This document shows, in pieces, positions 22,747-31,960 of a DNA stretch of 33,363 nt. A program made the position numbers and the translations under genes. Below the pieces are notes generated by a model that did not search any database, had not been told where the DNA came from, and worked only from the letters and a program-made list of their open reading frames with translations. The stretch is from Variovorax sp. UMC13 (lineage in GTDB: Bacteria > Pseudomonadota > Gammaproteobacteria > Burkholderiales > Burkholderiaceae_C). Location of the stretch: assembly GCF_014170375.1 (NCBI RefSeq), contig NZ_LZZW01000039.1, forward strand, positions 1-33,363. Reading direction: 5' to 3'. The stretch's first letter is position 1. Each line of letters begins with the position of its first letter.

Positions 22747-23481
22747 TCAATAGGTGGCGCGGCCGCCCGAGAGGTCGAACACTGCGCCGGTGCTGAAGCT
22801 GCAGGAGCCCGAGCACAGCCAGGCCACCATCTCGGCGACCTCGAAGGGCTCGCCCAGCCGCTCCATCGGGCTCTTGTCGACCATGGCCTGCACATGCGCG
22901 ATCGACATCTGCGACAGGATCGGCGTGCGCACCGCGGCCGGCGCGATGGCGTTCACCAGGATGCCAGTGGTCGCGAGCTCCTTGCCCAGCGACTTGGTCA
23001 GCGCCAGCACGCCGGCCTTGGCCGCGCTGTAGGCCGAGGCATTGGGCGTGCCCTCCTTGCCGGCCAGCGAGGCGATGTTGACGATGCGGCCCGCACCCGC
23101 GGCGCGCATGGTGGGCACCACCGCGCGGCAGACGTTGAAGGTGCCGACCAGGTTGACCTCGACGATGCGCGCCCACAGCGCCGGGTCGTAGTCGACCAGC
23201 GGCAGCGTCGGGCCGGTGAAGCCCGCGCTGTTGACCAGGAAGTCGATGCGGCCGAAGCGCGCCAGCACTTCCTGCGCGGCGTTGTCCACGCCCATGCGGT
23301 CGGTCACGTCGACCTGCCAGGCCTCGGCGTCGACGCTCTCGGCCATGTCCCACAGCGCGACGCGTGCACCGCTCTCGCGCAGCCGGCTCGCCACCTCGGC
23401 GCCGATGCCGCTCGCGCCGCCGGTCACGATCGCCACGCTGCCCGCGAAGTCGTAGCGTGCGTTGCCGTAGGCCTGGCTCAT
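22747..23481 (-). CDS. Short-chain dehydrogenase/reductase, FabG-like
   Basis: Oxidoreductase of 244 residues. The cofactor motif TGGASGIG is at 20-27, and an Asp after beta-strand 2 (VALWD, residue 45) suggests NAD(H). The catalytic residues are Ser138, Tyr151 and Lys155 (NIASLAG, AYSAAKAG). It is FabG-like in sequence, but the catabolic neighbours argue against a fatty-acid synthesis role. The ATG overlaps the stop of the upstream cupin gene in ATGA, so the two are translationally coupled. A frame back to 23892 exists but is only the shadow of the cupin gene. Confidence 0.94.
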   Translation of the reverse strand: MSQAYGNARYDFAGSVAIVTGGASGIGAEVASRLRESGARVALWDMAESVDAEAWQVDVTDRMGVDNAAQEVLARFGRIDFLVNSAGFTGPTLPLVDYDPALWARIVEVNLVGTFNVCRAVVPTMRAAGAGRIVNIASLAGKEGTPNASAYSAAKAGVLALTKSLGKELATTGILVNAIAPAAVRTPILSQMSIAHVQAMVDKSPMERLGEPFEVAEMVAWLCSGSCSFSTGAVFDLSGGRATY

Positions 23482-24005
23482 CGGATGAACTGCTTGGTGA
23501 AGTCCGCGCCCAGGCCCACGGCCTCGAAGTGCTTCCGGCACATGTCGATCTTGGTGAACACGTCCTCGTAGCCCATGCCCTTGCCCCAGGGGTCGGTGTA
23601 GTACATGACACCGTTGACCTGGAAGTAGGTGATCATTTCCTCGACGTCTTCCGGCACGTAGAGCGTGTGGGTCTCGCCCGGCGGCTCGAACACGTAGCTG
23701 CCCTCGGTGGCTTCCCAGTCGTGTTCGAGGTAGCGCCAGCGGCCCTTGAGCACGAAGCCGTGCACCGCCTGCGGATGGCGGTGGCGGCTCAGCACGCCCG
23801 ACTTGCGCACCCGCAGCAGGTTCATCCAGTAGCCCTGGCTCGCGTTGAGGCACAGCGGGCGGAACCACACGTTCTCGGCCTGCGGCACCCACAGGCGCTC
23901 GTCCTGCGGGATCGCGTGGTTGATCACGATCTCCGGCAGCGCTTCCGGCGGGTTCGGGTACTGGTAGGGGGTCTTGGGGTTGGGGTCGTTGGCGTCGACG
24001 GGCAT
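23478..24005 (-). CDS. Cupin dioxygenase of the 2,4'-dihydroxyacetophenone dioxygenase family
   Basis: Single-domain cupin of 175 residues. The metal-binding motifs are SRHRHPQAVHGFVLKG (His75, His77, with His82 nearby) and EPPGETHTLYVP (His113). The tail YFQVNGVMYYTDPWG and KIDMCRKHFEAVGLGADF match, from memory, proteins annotated as 2,4'-dihydroxyacetophenone dioxygenase (EC 1.13.11.41). That enzyme cleaves the side-chain C-C bond of a hydroxyacetophenone to give 4-hydroxybenzoate and formate. The true substrate here is not proven, as the family is wider than its one well-known activity. It is the first gene of the unit and is followed by two dehydrogenases. The tandem operator lies just upstream. 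Confidence 0.88.
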   Translation of the reverse strand: MPVDANDPNPKTPYQYPNPPEALPEIVINHAIPQDERLWVPQAENVWFRPLCLNASQGYWMNLLRVRKSGVLSRHRHPQAVHGFVLKGRWRYLEHDWEATEGSYVFEPPGETHTLYVPEDVEEMITYFQVNGVMYYTDPWGKGMGYEDVFTKIDMCRKHFEAVGLGADFTKQFIR

Positions 24006-24011
24006 TTCATC

Positions 24012-24048
24012 TGTCCATAATGTGGATGGGTGTCCATATTGTAGATAG
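24012..24048. promoter_or_regulatory. Tandem palindromic operator and -10 element of the cupin/SDR unit
   Basis: TGTCCATAATGTGGATGG (24012-24029) and TGTCCATATTGTAGATAG (24031-24048) are direct repeats with a 19-base period, matching at 15 of 18 positions. Each is itself a dyad, TCCA-N5-TGGA (24014-24026) and TCCA-N5-TAGA (24033-24045). On the minus strand TACAAT (24043-24038) is a good -10 element inside the distal copy; no convincing -35 is visible. This suggests a regulator that blocks or recruits polymerase here, most likely the IclR protein encoded at the end of the unit. Confidence 0.6.
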
Positions 24049-24078
24049 ATGCGATTCGGGCCTGTGCCGGAGTAACCC

Positions 24079-25488
24079 TCAATCCGGTGCGGTCCAGCCG
24101 CCGCCCAGTCCCTGGATCAGCGTCACGGCCGCGTTCTGGCGGTTGACCTGCAACTGCAGCACCGTGCGGCGCGCACTCAGCGCCGAGGCCTGCGCCGTGA
24201 CCACCTCGGTGTAGCTCACCTGCCCCGCGCGGTAGCGGTTGAGGATCTGCTGCTCGGTCAGGTCGGCTGCGGCCGAAGCCTCGCGGCGCAGCGCTTCCTG
24301 CTGGGCCAGGCTGGCGGTGGCGGTGAGCTGGTCCTCGACGCCCTGGAAGGCGGTGAGCACGGTCTGGCGGTAGCGCGCCACCGCGGCCTCGTGCGCGGCC
24401 TTGGCCGAATCGACGCGCGCGTCGATGGCGCCCGCATCGAAGATCACCTGCGCGGCCGACAGGCCCAGCGACCACAGCGTGTTCGAGGCGCCGAACAGGT
24501 CCGACACGCGGCTCGACGAACGGCCCAGCGAGGCGCTGAGGCTGAAGCTCGGGTAGTAGGCCGCGCGCTCGACGCCGATCTGCGCATTGGCCGCGGCCAC
24601 GGCGCGCTCGGCCGAGGCGATGTCGGGCCGGCGCTGCAGCAGGGTCGAGGGCACGCCCAGCGGCACCGAAGGCACGGTCGGGGTCCAGGTGGCGGCCACC
24701 GGGATGCGGAAGTCGGCCGGCGCCACGCCCACCAGCACCGCGATCGCATGCTCCAGCGTGTCGCGCGTGCGCTGCAGCGCGACCCGTTCGGCGCGGGTGT
24801 TGACCAGCGTGGTCTGGGCCTGCAGCACGTCGCTCTGCGCCGCGATGCCGGCCTCGTAGCGGTTGCGCGCGATGGTCAGCGAGCGTTCGTAGCCTTCGAG
24901 CGTGGTCGCCAGCAGCGCCAGTTCGGCATCGGCCTCGCGCAGCGAGAAGTAGTTCGACGCCAGCGCACCCTGGGCCGACAGCCGCGCCGCCGCGAGATCG
25001 GCCGCGCTGGCCTGGGCCTGGGCCGCGGCGCTGTCCACCGCCAGGCCCAGCCGGCCCCAGACGTCGGGCGCCCAGTCGGCACCCAGCGTCGCGTTGGCGC
25101 TGCCGCTGGCGGTGCCGGTGTCGCGGTTGCCGTTGCGCGAGGCGCCGCCGGTCAGCGACACGCTGGGCAGCAGCCCGGCGCGCTGCTGGCGCACCAGCGC
25201 GCTCGCCTGCGCATAGCTGGCCACGGCCGCGGCGATGTTCTGGTTGGACACCTGGACCCGATCGGCCAGGGCGTTCAGGTCGGCGTCGCCGAACAGTTGC
25301 CACCACGGGCCGCGCTCCAGCGCATCGGCCGGAGCGGCGGGCAGCCAGCCTTCGGCCGCGGGTGCCTCCTTCCAGGCGCTCGGGGCGTCCAGCGCAGGGC
25401 GTTCGTAGCGTGGCCCGACCGCGCAGGCGCTGAGCGCGGCCGCGGCGGCCAGCACGGTCAGGGTGGACAGGAAGCGTCGGGAAGTCAT
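24079..25488 (-). CDS. Outer-membrane efflux lipoprotein, NodT/TolC-type
   Basis: Outer-membrane channel subunit of 469 residues. A lipoprotein signal peptide ends in the lipobox LSAC with Cys22. Two outer-membrane efflux repeats follow, with long Ala-rich helices, the segment RNRYEAGIAAQSDVLQAQTTL and its second-half counterpart ILNRYRAGQVSYTEVVTAQ. It should connect the MdtABC pump to the outside. The ATG at 25488 is 20 bases after the stop of the mdtC-like gene. A much longer open frame to 28803 exists but upstream of 25488 it is only antiphase shadow of the pump gene. It ends the efflux operon. Confidence 0.93.
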   Translation of the reverse strand: MTSRRFLSTLTVLAAAAALSACAVGPRYERPALDAPSAWKEAPAAEGWLPAAPADALERGPWWQLFGDADLNALADRVQVSNQNIAAAVASYAQASALVRQQRAGLLPSVSLTGGASRNGNRDTGTASGSANATLGADWAPDVWGRLGLAVDSAAAQAQASAADLAAARLSAQGALASNYFSLREADAELALLATTLEGYERSLTIARNRYEAGIAAQSDVLQAQTTLVNTRAERVALQRTRDTLEHAIAVLVGVAPADFRIPVAATWTPTVPSVPLGVPSTLLQRRPDIASAERAVAAANAQIGVERAAYYPSFSLSASLGRSSSRVSDLFGASNTLWSLGLSAAQVIFDAGAIDARVDSAKAAHEAAVARYRQTVLTAFQGVEDQLTATASLAQQEALRREASAAADLTEQQILNRYRAGQVSYTEVVTAQASALSARRTVLQLQVNRQNAAVTLIQGLGGGWTAPD

Positions 25489-25508
25489 GTCAGGTCGTTT
25501 TCTTCTTT

Positions 25509-28500
25509 TCAGGCCGCGCTGGTGGCCGCATCGGGCCGGGCCAGATGGCGTTCGTTGGGGGAACGGCGACGCAGCTTGTCCATCAGCACGTAGACCACGG
25601 GCGTGGTCAGCAGCGTCAACAGCTGGCTCGCGATCAGGCCGCCGACGATGGCCACGCCCAGCGGCTGGCGCAGCTCGGCGCCCTGGCCGAAGCCGATGGC
25701 CAGCGGCAGCGCGCCCAGCGCGGCGGCCAGCGTGGTCATGAGGATCGGGCGGAAGCGCAGCATGCAGGCCTCGCGCACCGCCTCGGTCGCGCTCAGGCCG
25801 CGCGCGCGCTCGGCATCGAGCGCGAAGTCGATGATCAGGATGGCGTTCTTCTTGACGATGCCGATCAGCAGGAACACGCCGATCAGCGCGATCAGCGAGA
25901 ACTCCATGCGCAGCACCATCAGCGCCAGCACCGCGCCCACGCCGGCCGAGGGCAACGTGGTCAGCACGGTGATCGGATGGATCAGGCTCTCGTACAGCAC
26001 GCCCAGCACGATGTAGATCACCACCAGCGCCGCCAGCACCAGGAACAGCTGCTGGCCCTGCGACTGCTGGAAGGTGGCGGCCGTGCCGCCGAAGCTGCCG
26101 CGCACGTTGATCGGCATCGCGATGTCGGCCGTGGCCTGGTCGATGATCGCCTGCGCCTGGCCCAGCGTGGCGCCGGCCTCGAGGTTGAAGGAGATGGTGC
26201 TCGACAGCTCGCCGCCGTCGTGCGAGATGGAGGTCGGGATCGCGCGTTCGGACAGTTTCGAGATCACGCTGAGCGGCACCATGGTGGTGGCGCTGGTGCT
26301 CAGCGGCGCGCCGGTGGAGGCACCGCGCTGGCCCGGGTTGGCCGAGGTCGTGGTCACGGCCACCCCGCTCGCCGTGACCGCCGAGGCAGGCACGTACAGG
26401 TCCTTGAGCGCCACCGGGCCCTGCATGAAGCGGGGCGCCCATTCCATGATCACCGCGTACTGGTTGAGCTCGTCGTAGATGGTCGCGACCGAGCGCTGGC
26501 CGAAGGCGTTGTAGAGCGCGCTGTCGATGCTGCTCGAGGTGATGCCCATGCGCGAGGCGGTCTCGCGGTCGACCGTGACATAGGTCTCGACGCCGTTGTC
26601 CGACTGGTCGCTGTCGATGTCGGTCAGCGCCGTCTCCTGCTTGAGCCGGTCGGCCAGCTTGCCCACCCACAGCCGCAGGTCGGCGATGTTGTCGGCCTTG
26701 AGCGTGTACTGGTAGGTCGAGTTGCTCGAGCGCCCTCCGCCGCGCAGGTCCTGCACCTGGCCGAGGAACACGCGCAGGCCGGTGAGCTTGTCGAGCTGCG
26801 GCCGCAGGCGCGCGATCACGGCCTGGCTGCTCACGGTGCGCTCGCCCGCCGGCTTGAGGTTGACGAACATGAAGCCGCCGCCCGCGCGGCTGCCGCCCGA
26901 GAAGCCGACCACGGTGTCGACCGCCGGGTCCTTGCGGATGATGTCGACCGCCTCGCGCAGCTTGTTGCCCAGCGCCTCCGACGAGATGCTCTGGTCGGCG
27001 CGCAGGCCGCCGTTGAGCTGGCCGTTGTCGGTCTGCGGGAAAAAGCCCTTGGGCACCTTTGCGAACAGGTAGACGTTGAGCCCGACCACCGCCAGCAGGA
27101 TGAAGATCACCAGGCCCTTGCTCGCCAGCGCCCAGTCGAGCGAATGCTCGTAGCCGCGCAGCACCCTGTCGTAGCCACGCTCGGCCCAGCGCGCGGGCCA
27201 CGACGGCCGGCGCGGCGGGCCCTCGAGCTTGGGCTCGGGGCGCAGCAGCAGCGCGCACATCATGGGCGTGGTGGTCAGCGAGATCACCAGCGAGATCAGC
27301 ACCGCGGCCGACAGCGTGATCGCGAACTCGCGGAACAGCCGGCCCACCTGCCCGTCCATGAACAGCAGCGGGATGAACACCGCCACCAGCGACAGGCTGA
27401 TCGACAGCACCGTGAAGCCGACCTCGCGCGCGCCGCGCAGCGCGGCCTCGACCCGGCCCATGCCGGCCTCGATGTGGCGCATGGTGTTCTCGAGCACCAC
27501 GATGGCGTCGTCGACCACGAAGCCGGTGGCCACGGTCAGCGCCATCAGGCTCAGGTTGTTGAGGCTGAAACCCAGCAGGTACATTACACCGAAGGTGCCC
27601 AGCAGCGACACCACGGTGGCCACGGCCGGCACGATGGTGGCGCGCGCCTTGCGCAGGAACAGGCCGACCACCAGCACCACCAGCACGATCGAGACCACCA
27701 GCGTGAGCTCGATCTCCTTGAGCGAGGCGCGGATCGAGTTGGTGCTGTCCGACGCCACCTGCACGTCGATGTCCTGCGGCAGCTGCGCGCGCAGCTCGGG
27801 GATCAGCGCACGCACGCGGTCGACCGTCTCGATGATGTTGGCGCTGGGCTCGCGCGTGATCAGCACGATGATCGCGGGCTGGCCGTTGAACAGCCCCAGC
27901 GTGCGCCGGTTCTCGACGCCGTCGACCACGTTGGCCACGTCCGACAGCCGCACCGCCGCGCCGTTGCGCCAGGCCACGATCATCGAGCGGTACTCGCTGG
28001 CCTTGCGTGCCGGCGAGGGCGTGTAGATCTGCAGCCGCCGGCCCTCGCCCTCGATCGCGCCCTTGGGCCGGTTGGCGTTGGTGGCCTGGATCGCGGCGCG
28101 CACGTCCTCGGTGCTGATGCCGTAGCGGTTGAGCGCGAAGGGCAGCAGCTCGACCCGCACCGCCGGCAGCGAGCCGCCGCCGATCTCGACATCGCCCACG
28201 CCCTCGACCTGCGACAGGCGCTGGCTCACGATGTTGGACACCGCGTCGTAGATCTGGCCGGGCGTCTTGGTCTTGGAGGTCAGCGCCAGGATGATCACCG
28301 GCGACGACGCCGGGTTGGCCTTGCGGTAGGTCGGGTTGCTGCGCAGCGAGGCCGGCAGGTCGACGCGGGCGGCGTTGATCGCCGCCTGCACCTCGCGTGC
28401 CGCGCCGTCGATGTTGCGGTTGAGGTCGAACTGCAGCGTGACGCGGGCCGAGCCGGTCGAGCTGTTCGAGGTCATCTCGTTGACGCCCGCGATGGTGCCC

Positions 28501-28712
28501 AGCCGCCGCTCCAGCGGCGTGGCCACGCTGCTGGCCATGGTGTCGGGGCTCGCGCCGGCCATCGAGGCGCTGACCGAGATGATCGGGAAGTCGACCTTGG
28601 GCAGCGGCGACACCGGCAGCACGAAGAAGGCCGCGATGCCCGCCAGCGCGATGCCGATGGTCAGCAGGATGGTGGCGATCGGGCGTTCGACGAAGGGTTT
28701 GGAGAGATTCAT
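25509..28712 (-). CDS. mdtC: RND multidrug efflux permease, MdtC-like
   Basis: Proton-driven inner-membrane pump of 1067 residues with the twelve-helix RND layout. It starts NLSKPFVERPIATILLTIGI. The proton-relay aspartates are D401 and D402 in FVVDDAIVVLENTMRHIEAG. The conserved end-of-pump segment LIGIVKKNAILIIDFALDAER is present. GGGAG six bases before the ATG supports the start. It is the second of two different pump genes in the operon, as in mdtABC, where MdtB and MdtC form a mixed trimer exporting bile salts, novobiocin and similar compounds. The substrate range here is unknown. The gap before it contains a REP-like doublet. Confidence 0.92.
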   Translation of the reverse strand: MNLSKPFVERPIATILLTIGIALAGIAAFFVLPVSPLPKVDFPIISVSASMAGASPDTMASSVATPLERRLGTIAGVNEMTSNSSTGSARVTLQFDLNRNIDGAAREVQAAINAARVDLPASLRSNPTYRKANPASSPVIILALTSKTKTPGQIYDAVSNIVSQRLSQVEGVGDVEIGGGSLPAVRVELLPFALNRYGISTEDVRAAIQATNANRPKGAIEGEGRRLQIYTPSPARKASEYRSMIVAWRNGAAVRLSDVANVVDGVENRRTLGLFNGQPAIIVLITREPSANIIETVDRVRALIPELRAQLPQDIDVQVASDSTNSIRASLKEIELTLVVSIVLVVLVVGLFLRKARATIVPAVATVVSLLGTFGVMYLLGFSLNNLSLMALTVATGFVVDDAIVVLENTMRHIEAGMGRVEAALRGAREVGFTVLSISLSLVAVFIPLLFMDGQVGRLFREFAITLSAAVLISLVISLTTTPMMCALLLRPEPKLEGPPRRPSWPARWAERGYDRVLRGYEHSLDWALASKGLVIFILLAVVGLNVYLFAKVPKGFFPQTDNGQLNGGLRADQSISSEALGNKLREAVDIIRKDPAVDTVVGFSGGSRAGGGFMFVNLKPAGERTVSSQAVIARLRPQLDKLTGLRVFLGQVQDLRGGGRSSNSTYQYTLKADNIADLRLWVGKLADRLKQETALTDIDSDQSDNGVETYVTVDRETASRMGITSSSIDSALYNAFGQRSVATIYDELNQYAVIMEWAPRFMQGPVALKDLYVPASAVTASGVAVTTTSANPGQRGASTGAPLSTSATTMVPLSVISKLSERAIPTSISHDGGELSSTISFNLEAGATLGQAQAIIDQATADIAMPINVRGSFGGTAATFQQSQGQQLFLVLAALVVIYIVLGVLYESLIHPITVLTTLPSAGVGAVLALMVLRMEFSLIALIGVFLLIGIVKKNAILIIDFALDAERARGLSATEAVREACMLRFRPILMTTLAAALGALPLAIGFGQGAELRQPLGVAIVGGLIASQLLTLLTTPVVYVLMDKLRRRSPNERHLARPDAATSAA

Positions 28713-28729
28713 GCCATCTCCCCTGTCTT

Positions 28730-28832
28730 GCTCCTTCCCCCTCTGGGGGAAGGCGGGGATGGGGGCAGCGACGCGCCCATGGCCTCAGGCCGCGGGCCCC
28801 CACCCCAGCCCTCCCCCGGCGGGGGAGGGAGC
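28730..28832. repeat. REP-like doublet of GC-rich hairpins between the two pump genes
   Basis: Two related G/C-rich elements lie in opposite orientation in the 136-base gap. The first holds the perfect stem CCTTCCCCC-TCT-GGGGGAAGG (28733-28753) and the second CCCTCCCCC-GGC-GGGGGAGGG (28809-28829). GGGGATGGGGGC (28755-28766) beside the first is the near inverse of GCCCCCACCCC (28796-28806) beside the second. Similar elements are, to my knowledge, dispersed in genomes of Comamonadaceae and relatives. It lies inside the operon, so it could affect the ratio of the two pump subunits through mRNA stability or attenuation. Confidence 0.8.
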
Positions 28833-28848
28833 AGATGCGCGAAGCCGG

Positions 28849-31800
28849 TCATGCTGCGCTCACCGCTTCACGCCGCCCGCCGAAGCGCCGGCCCAGCCGG
28901 TCGAAAGCCAGGTAGATCACCGGCGTGGTGAACAGGGTCAGCACCTGGCTCACGATCAGCCCGCCGAAGATCGCCAGGCCCAGCGGCCGGCGCAGTTCGG
29001 CGCCCTCGCCGAAGCCCAGCATCAGCGGGACCGCGGCGAACAGCGCGGCCAGCGTGGTCATCAGGATCGGGCGGAAGCGCAGCAGCGCCGCCTGGTGGAT
29101 CGCCTCGAGGGCGGTCTTGCCCTGCTGCCGCTCGGCCTCGATCGCGAAGTCGATCATCATGATCGCGTTCTTCTTGACGATGCCGATCAACAGGATGATG
29201 CCGATGATCCCGATCACGCCCAGGTCGTTGCCCGTGACCATCAGCGCCAGCAAGGCGCCCACGCCGGCCGAGGGCAAGGTCGAGAGGATGGTCAGCGGGT
29301 GGATGTAGCTCTCGTAGAGCACGCCCAGCACGATGTACACGCAGACCACCGCCGCCAGGATCAGCCACAGCTGGTTCGACAGCGACTTCTCGTAGGCGCC
29401 CGAGGCGCCCAGGAAGGTCATGGTCACGCCGGTCGGCAGGCCGATGTCCTTGGCGGCCTGGCGGATCGCGTCGACCGCGCGGCCCAGCGACACGCCGTCG
29501 GCGGTGTCGAAGCCGACCGTCGCGGCCGGGTACTGCGCCACGTGCGTGATCTGCAGCGGCGCGAGCTGCTCGCGGATGGTGGCGATGGAGGCCAGCGAGG
29601 TCGGCGCGCCCGAGCCGGTCGTGAGGTTCAGCGTGCCCAGCTGCTGCGGCGTCTCGATCGAATCGACCTTGGCCTCGAGGATCACGCGGTACTGGTTGGT
29701 CTCGGTGAAGATGGTCGAGACGATGCGCTGGCCGAAGGCGCTGTAGAGCACGTCGTCGACCGCGCTGGCCGTGACCGCCAGCCGCGAGGCGGTGGCACGG
29801 TCGATGTCGACGTAGGCCGACAGGCCCTGCGCGCCGGCGTCGCTGGTCACGTTGCGCACCTGCTTCACGTCCTGCAGCCGCGCGCGCAGCTTGTTGACCC
29901 ATTCGGTGACGGTGGCCGAGTCCACGCCCTCGATCGAGAAGCGGTACTCGGTCGGGCCGGTCTCGGCATCGATGGTCAGGTCCTGCGTGGGCTGCAGGTA
30001 GAGCTTCACGCCGGCCACCTGCGCCACCCGCTCGCGCAGCCGGTTCATCGTGGCCTCCTGCGAACCGCGGTCGGCCTTAAGGTTGATCAGCATGCGGCCG
30101 GTGTTGAGCATGGTGTTGTTGGCCGCGTCCACGCCGGTGAAGGAGCTCAGGCTCTCCACCTCGGGGTCAGCCAGCACGGCGCGCGCGGCCGCCTGCTGCC
30201 GCTCGGCCATGCGGGCATAGGACACGTCCTGCGCGGCCTCGATGCGGCCCTGCAGTTGCCCGGTGTCCTGCGTCGGGAACAGGCCCTTGGGGATGAACAC
30301 GTAGAGCAGCACCGTGAGCGCCAGCGTGGCCAGTGCCACGAGCAAGGTCAGGCCCTGGCGCCGGAACACCCATTGCAGCATCACGTCGTAGCGCGCGATC
30401 ACGCGGTCGAAGAAGGCCTGCACCTTGCCGGCCAGGCCGCGCGTGGCGTTGTGCGGCTCGCTCTTCAACATGCGCGCCGACATCATCGGCACCAGCGTGA
30501 GCGAGACCACGGCCGAGATCAGGATGGTGATCGCCAGCGTGACCGCGAACTCGCGGAACAGCCGCCCCACCACGTCGCCCATGAACAGCAGCGGGATCAG
30601 CACCGCGATCAGCGAGACCGTGAGCGAGATGATGGTGAAGCCGATCTGCGTCGCGCCCTTGATGGCGGCGGCGAACGGCGCCTCGCCCTCCTCCAGGTAG
30701 CGCGCGATGTTCTCGATCATCACGATCGCATCGTCGACCACGAAGCCGGTCGCGATGGTCAGCGCCATCAGGCTCAGGTTGTTGAGGCTGTAGCCCATCA
30801 GGTACATCACGCCGCAGGTGCCGATGAGCGAGATCGGCACCGACAGGCTGGCGATCAGCGTGGCGCGCCAGCTGTGCAGGAAGAAGAAGATCACCAGCAC
30901 CACCATCACCACCGCCAGCACCAGCTCGATCTCGACGTGCTTGACCGAGGCGCGGATGCCGGTGGTGCGGTCGCTCAGCACGCGCACGTCGAGCGTGGGC
31001 GGCAGGCCGGCCTGCAGCTCGGGCAGCTGGCGCTTGATCGCGTCGACCGTGGCGATCACGTTGGCGCCGGGCTGGCGCTGCACGTTCAGGATGATGCTGG
31101 GCGTGAGCTGCCCGTCGATGCCCGACCAGGCGCCGAGCCGCGTGTTCTCGGCGCTGTCGACCACACCCGCCACGTCGGACATGCGTACCGGCGCGCCATT
31201 GCGGAAGGCCACGATCAGGTCGAGGTAGTCCTTGGCCGTGACCAGCTGGTCGTTGGCGTTGATGCTGTACGAACGCTTGGGGCCGTCGAAGCTGCCCTTG
31301 GCGCTGTTGGAGTTGGCCGCCGAGATGGCGGTGCGCAGCGTGTCCAGGCCGATGCCGTAGGAGGCCAGCGCCTTGGTGTCGGCCTGGATGCGCACGGCCG
31401 GCCGCTGGCCGCCCGAGAGCGTGACCAGGCCCACGCCCGAGACCTGGCTGATCTTCTGCGCGAGCCGGGTGTTGACGATGTTCTGCACCTCGGTCAGCGG
31501 CATGGTGCCCGAGCTGATCGCGAGCGTGAGCACCGGCGCGTCGGCCGGGTTGACCTTGGCGTACACCGGCGGCGCGGGCAGGTCGGCCGGCAGCAGCGAG
31601 TTGCTGGCGTTGATGGCGGCCTGCACCTCCTGCTCGGCCACGTCCAGCGTCTCGGCCAGGCCGAACTGCAGCGTGATGATCGACACGCCCGAGGCGCTGG
31701 TCGAGCTCATGCGGCTCAGGCCCGACATCTGGCCGAACTGGCGCTCCAGCGGCGCGGTCACGGTGCGGCTCATGACCTCGGGGCTGGCGCCCGGGTAGAG

Positions 31801-31947
31801 CGTCTGCACCTGGATCGTGGGGTAGTCGACCTGCGGCAGTGCCGACAGCGGCAGGAAGCGGAAGCCGACGAAGCCCGCGAGCACGATGGCGAGCATGAGC
31901 AGCGCGGTCGCGACCGGCCGCTCGATGAAGGGGCGCGACGGACTCAT
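28849..31947 (-). CDS. mdtB: RND multidrug efflux permease, MdtB-like
   Basis: Inner-membrane pump of 1032 residues from the ATG at 31947, starting SPSRPFIERPVATALLMLAI. The proton-relay aspartates are D405 and D406 in FVVDDAIVMIENIARYLEEG. The segment LIGIVKKNAIMMIDFAIEAER is the same conserved late motif as in the neighbouring pump. The two pumps are clearly related but distinct, as expected for MdtB and MdtC. GAGGA about ten bases before the ATG supports this start over an earlier one in the Arg/Pro-rich shadow of mdtA. The gene begins 13 bases after the mdtA stop. Confidence 0.93.
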   Translation of the reverse strand: MSPSRPFIERPVATALLMLAIVLAGFVGFRFLPLSALPQVDYPTIQVQTLYPGASPEVMSRTVTAPLERQFGQMSGLSRMSSTSASGVSIITLQFGLAETLDVAEQEVQAAINASNSLLPADLPAPPVYAKVNPADAPVLTLAISSGTMPLTEVQNIVNTRLAQKISQVSGVGLVTLSGGQRPAVRIQADTKALASYGIGLDTLRTAISAANSNSAKGSFDGPKRSYSINANDQLVTAKDYLDLIVAFRNGAPVRMSDVAGVVDSAENTRLGAWSGIDGQLTPSIILNVQRQPGANVIATVDAIKRQLPELQAGLPPTLDVRVLSDRTTGIRASVKHVEIELVLAVVMVVLVIFFFLHSWRATLIASLSVPISLIGTCGVMYLMGYSLNNLSLMALTIATGFVVDDAIVMIENIARYLEEGEAPFAAAIKGATQIGFTIISLTVSLIAVLIPLLFMGDVVGRLFREFAVTLAITILISAVVSLTLVPMMSARMLKSEPHNATRGLAGKVQAFFDRVIARYDVMLQWVFRRQGLTLLVALATLALTVLLYVFIPKGLFPTQDTGQLQGRIEAAQDVSYARMAERQQAAARAVLADPEVESLSSFTGVDAANNTMLNTGRMLINLKADRGSQEATMNRLRERVAQVAGVKLYLQPTQDLTIDAETGPTEYRFSIEGVDSATVTEWVNKLRARLQDVKQVRNVTSDAGAQGLSAYVDIDRATASRLAVTASAVDDVLYSAFGQRIVSTIFTETNQYRVILEAKVDSIETPQQLGTLNLTTGSGAPTSLASIATIREQLAPLQITHVAQYPAATVGFDTADGVSLGRAVDAIRQAAKDIGLPTGVTMTFLGASGAYEKSLSNQLWLILAAVVCVYIVLGVLYESYIHPLTILSTLPSAGVGALLALMVTGNDLGVIGIIGIILLIGIVKKNAIMMIDFAIEAERQQGKTALEAIHQAALLRFRPILMTTLAALFAAVPLMLGFGEGAELRRPLGLAIFGGLIVSQVLTLFTTPVIYLAFDRLGRRFGGRREAVSAA

Positions 31948-31960
31948 GGCTGGCGCGTCC

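Noticed and set aside
22747..23481. Fatty-acid synthesis FabG assignment
   Set aside because: SDR sequence alone is not specific, and the neighbours are catabolic with no acyl-carrier genes.
25489..28803. Open minus-strand extension making a 1574-codon frame upstream of the outer-membrane factor
   Set aside because: Upstream of 25488 it is the out-of-phase shadow of the mdtC-like gene; the lipoprotein signal peptide begins at 25488.
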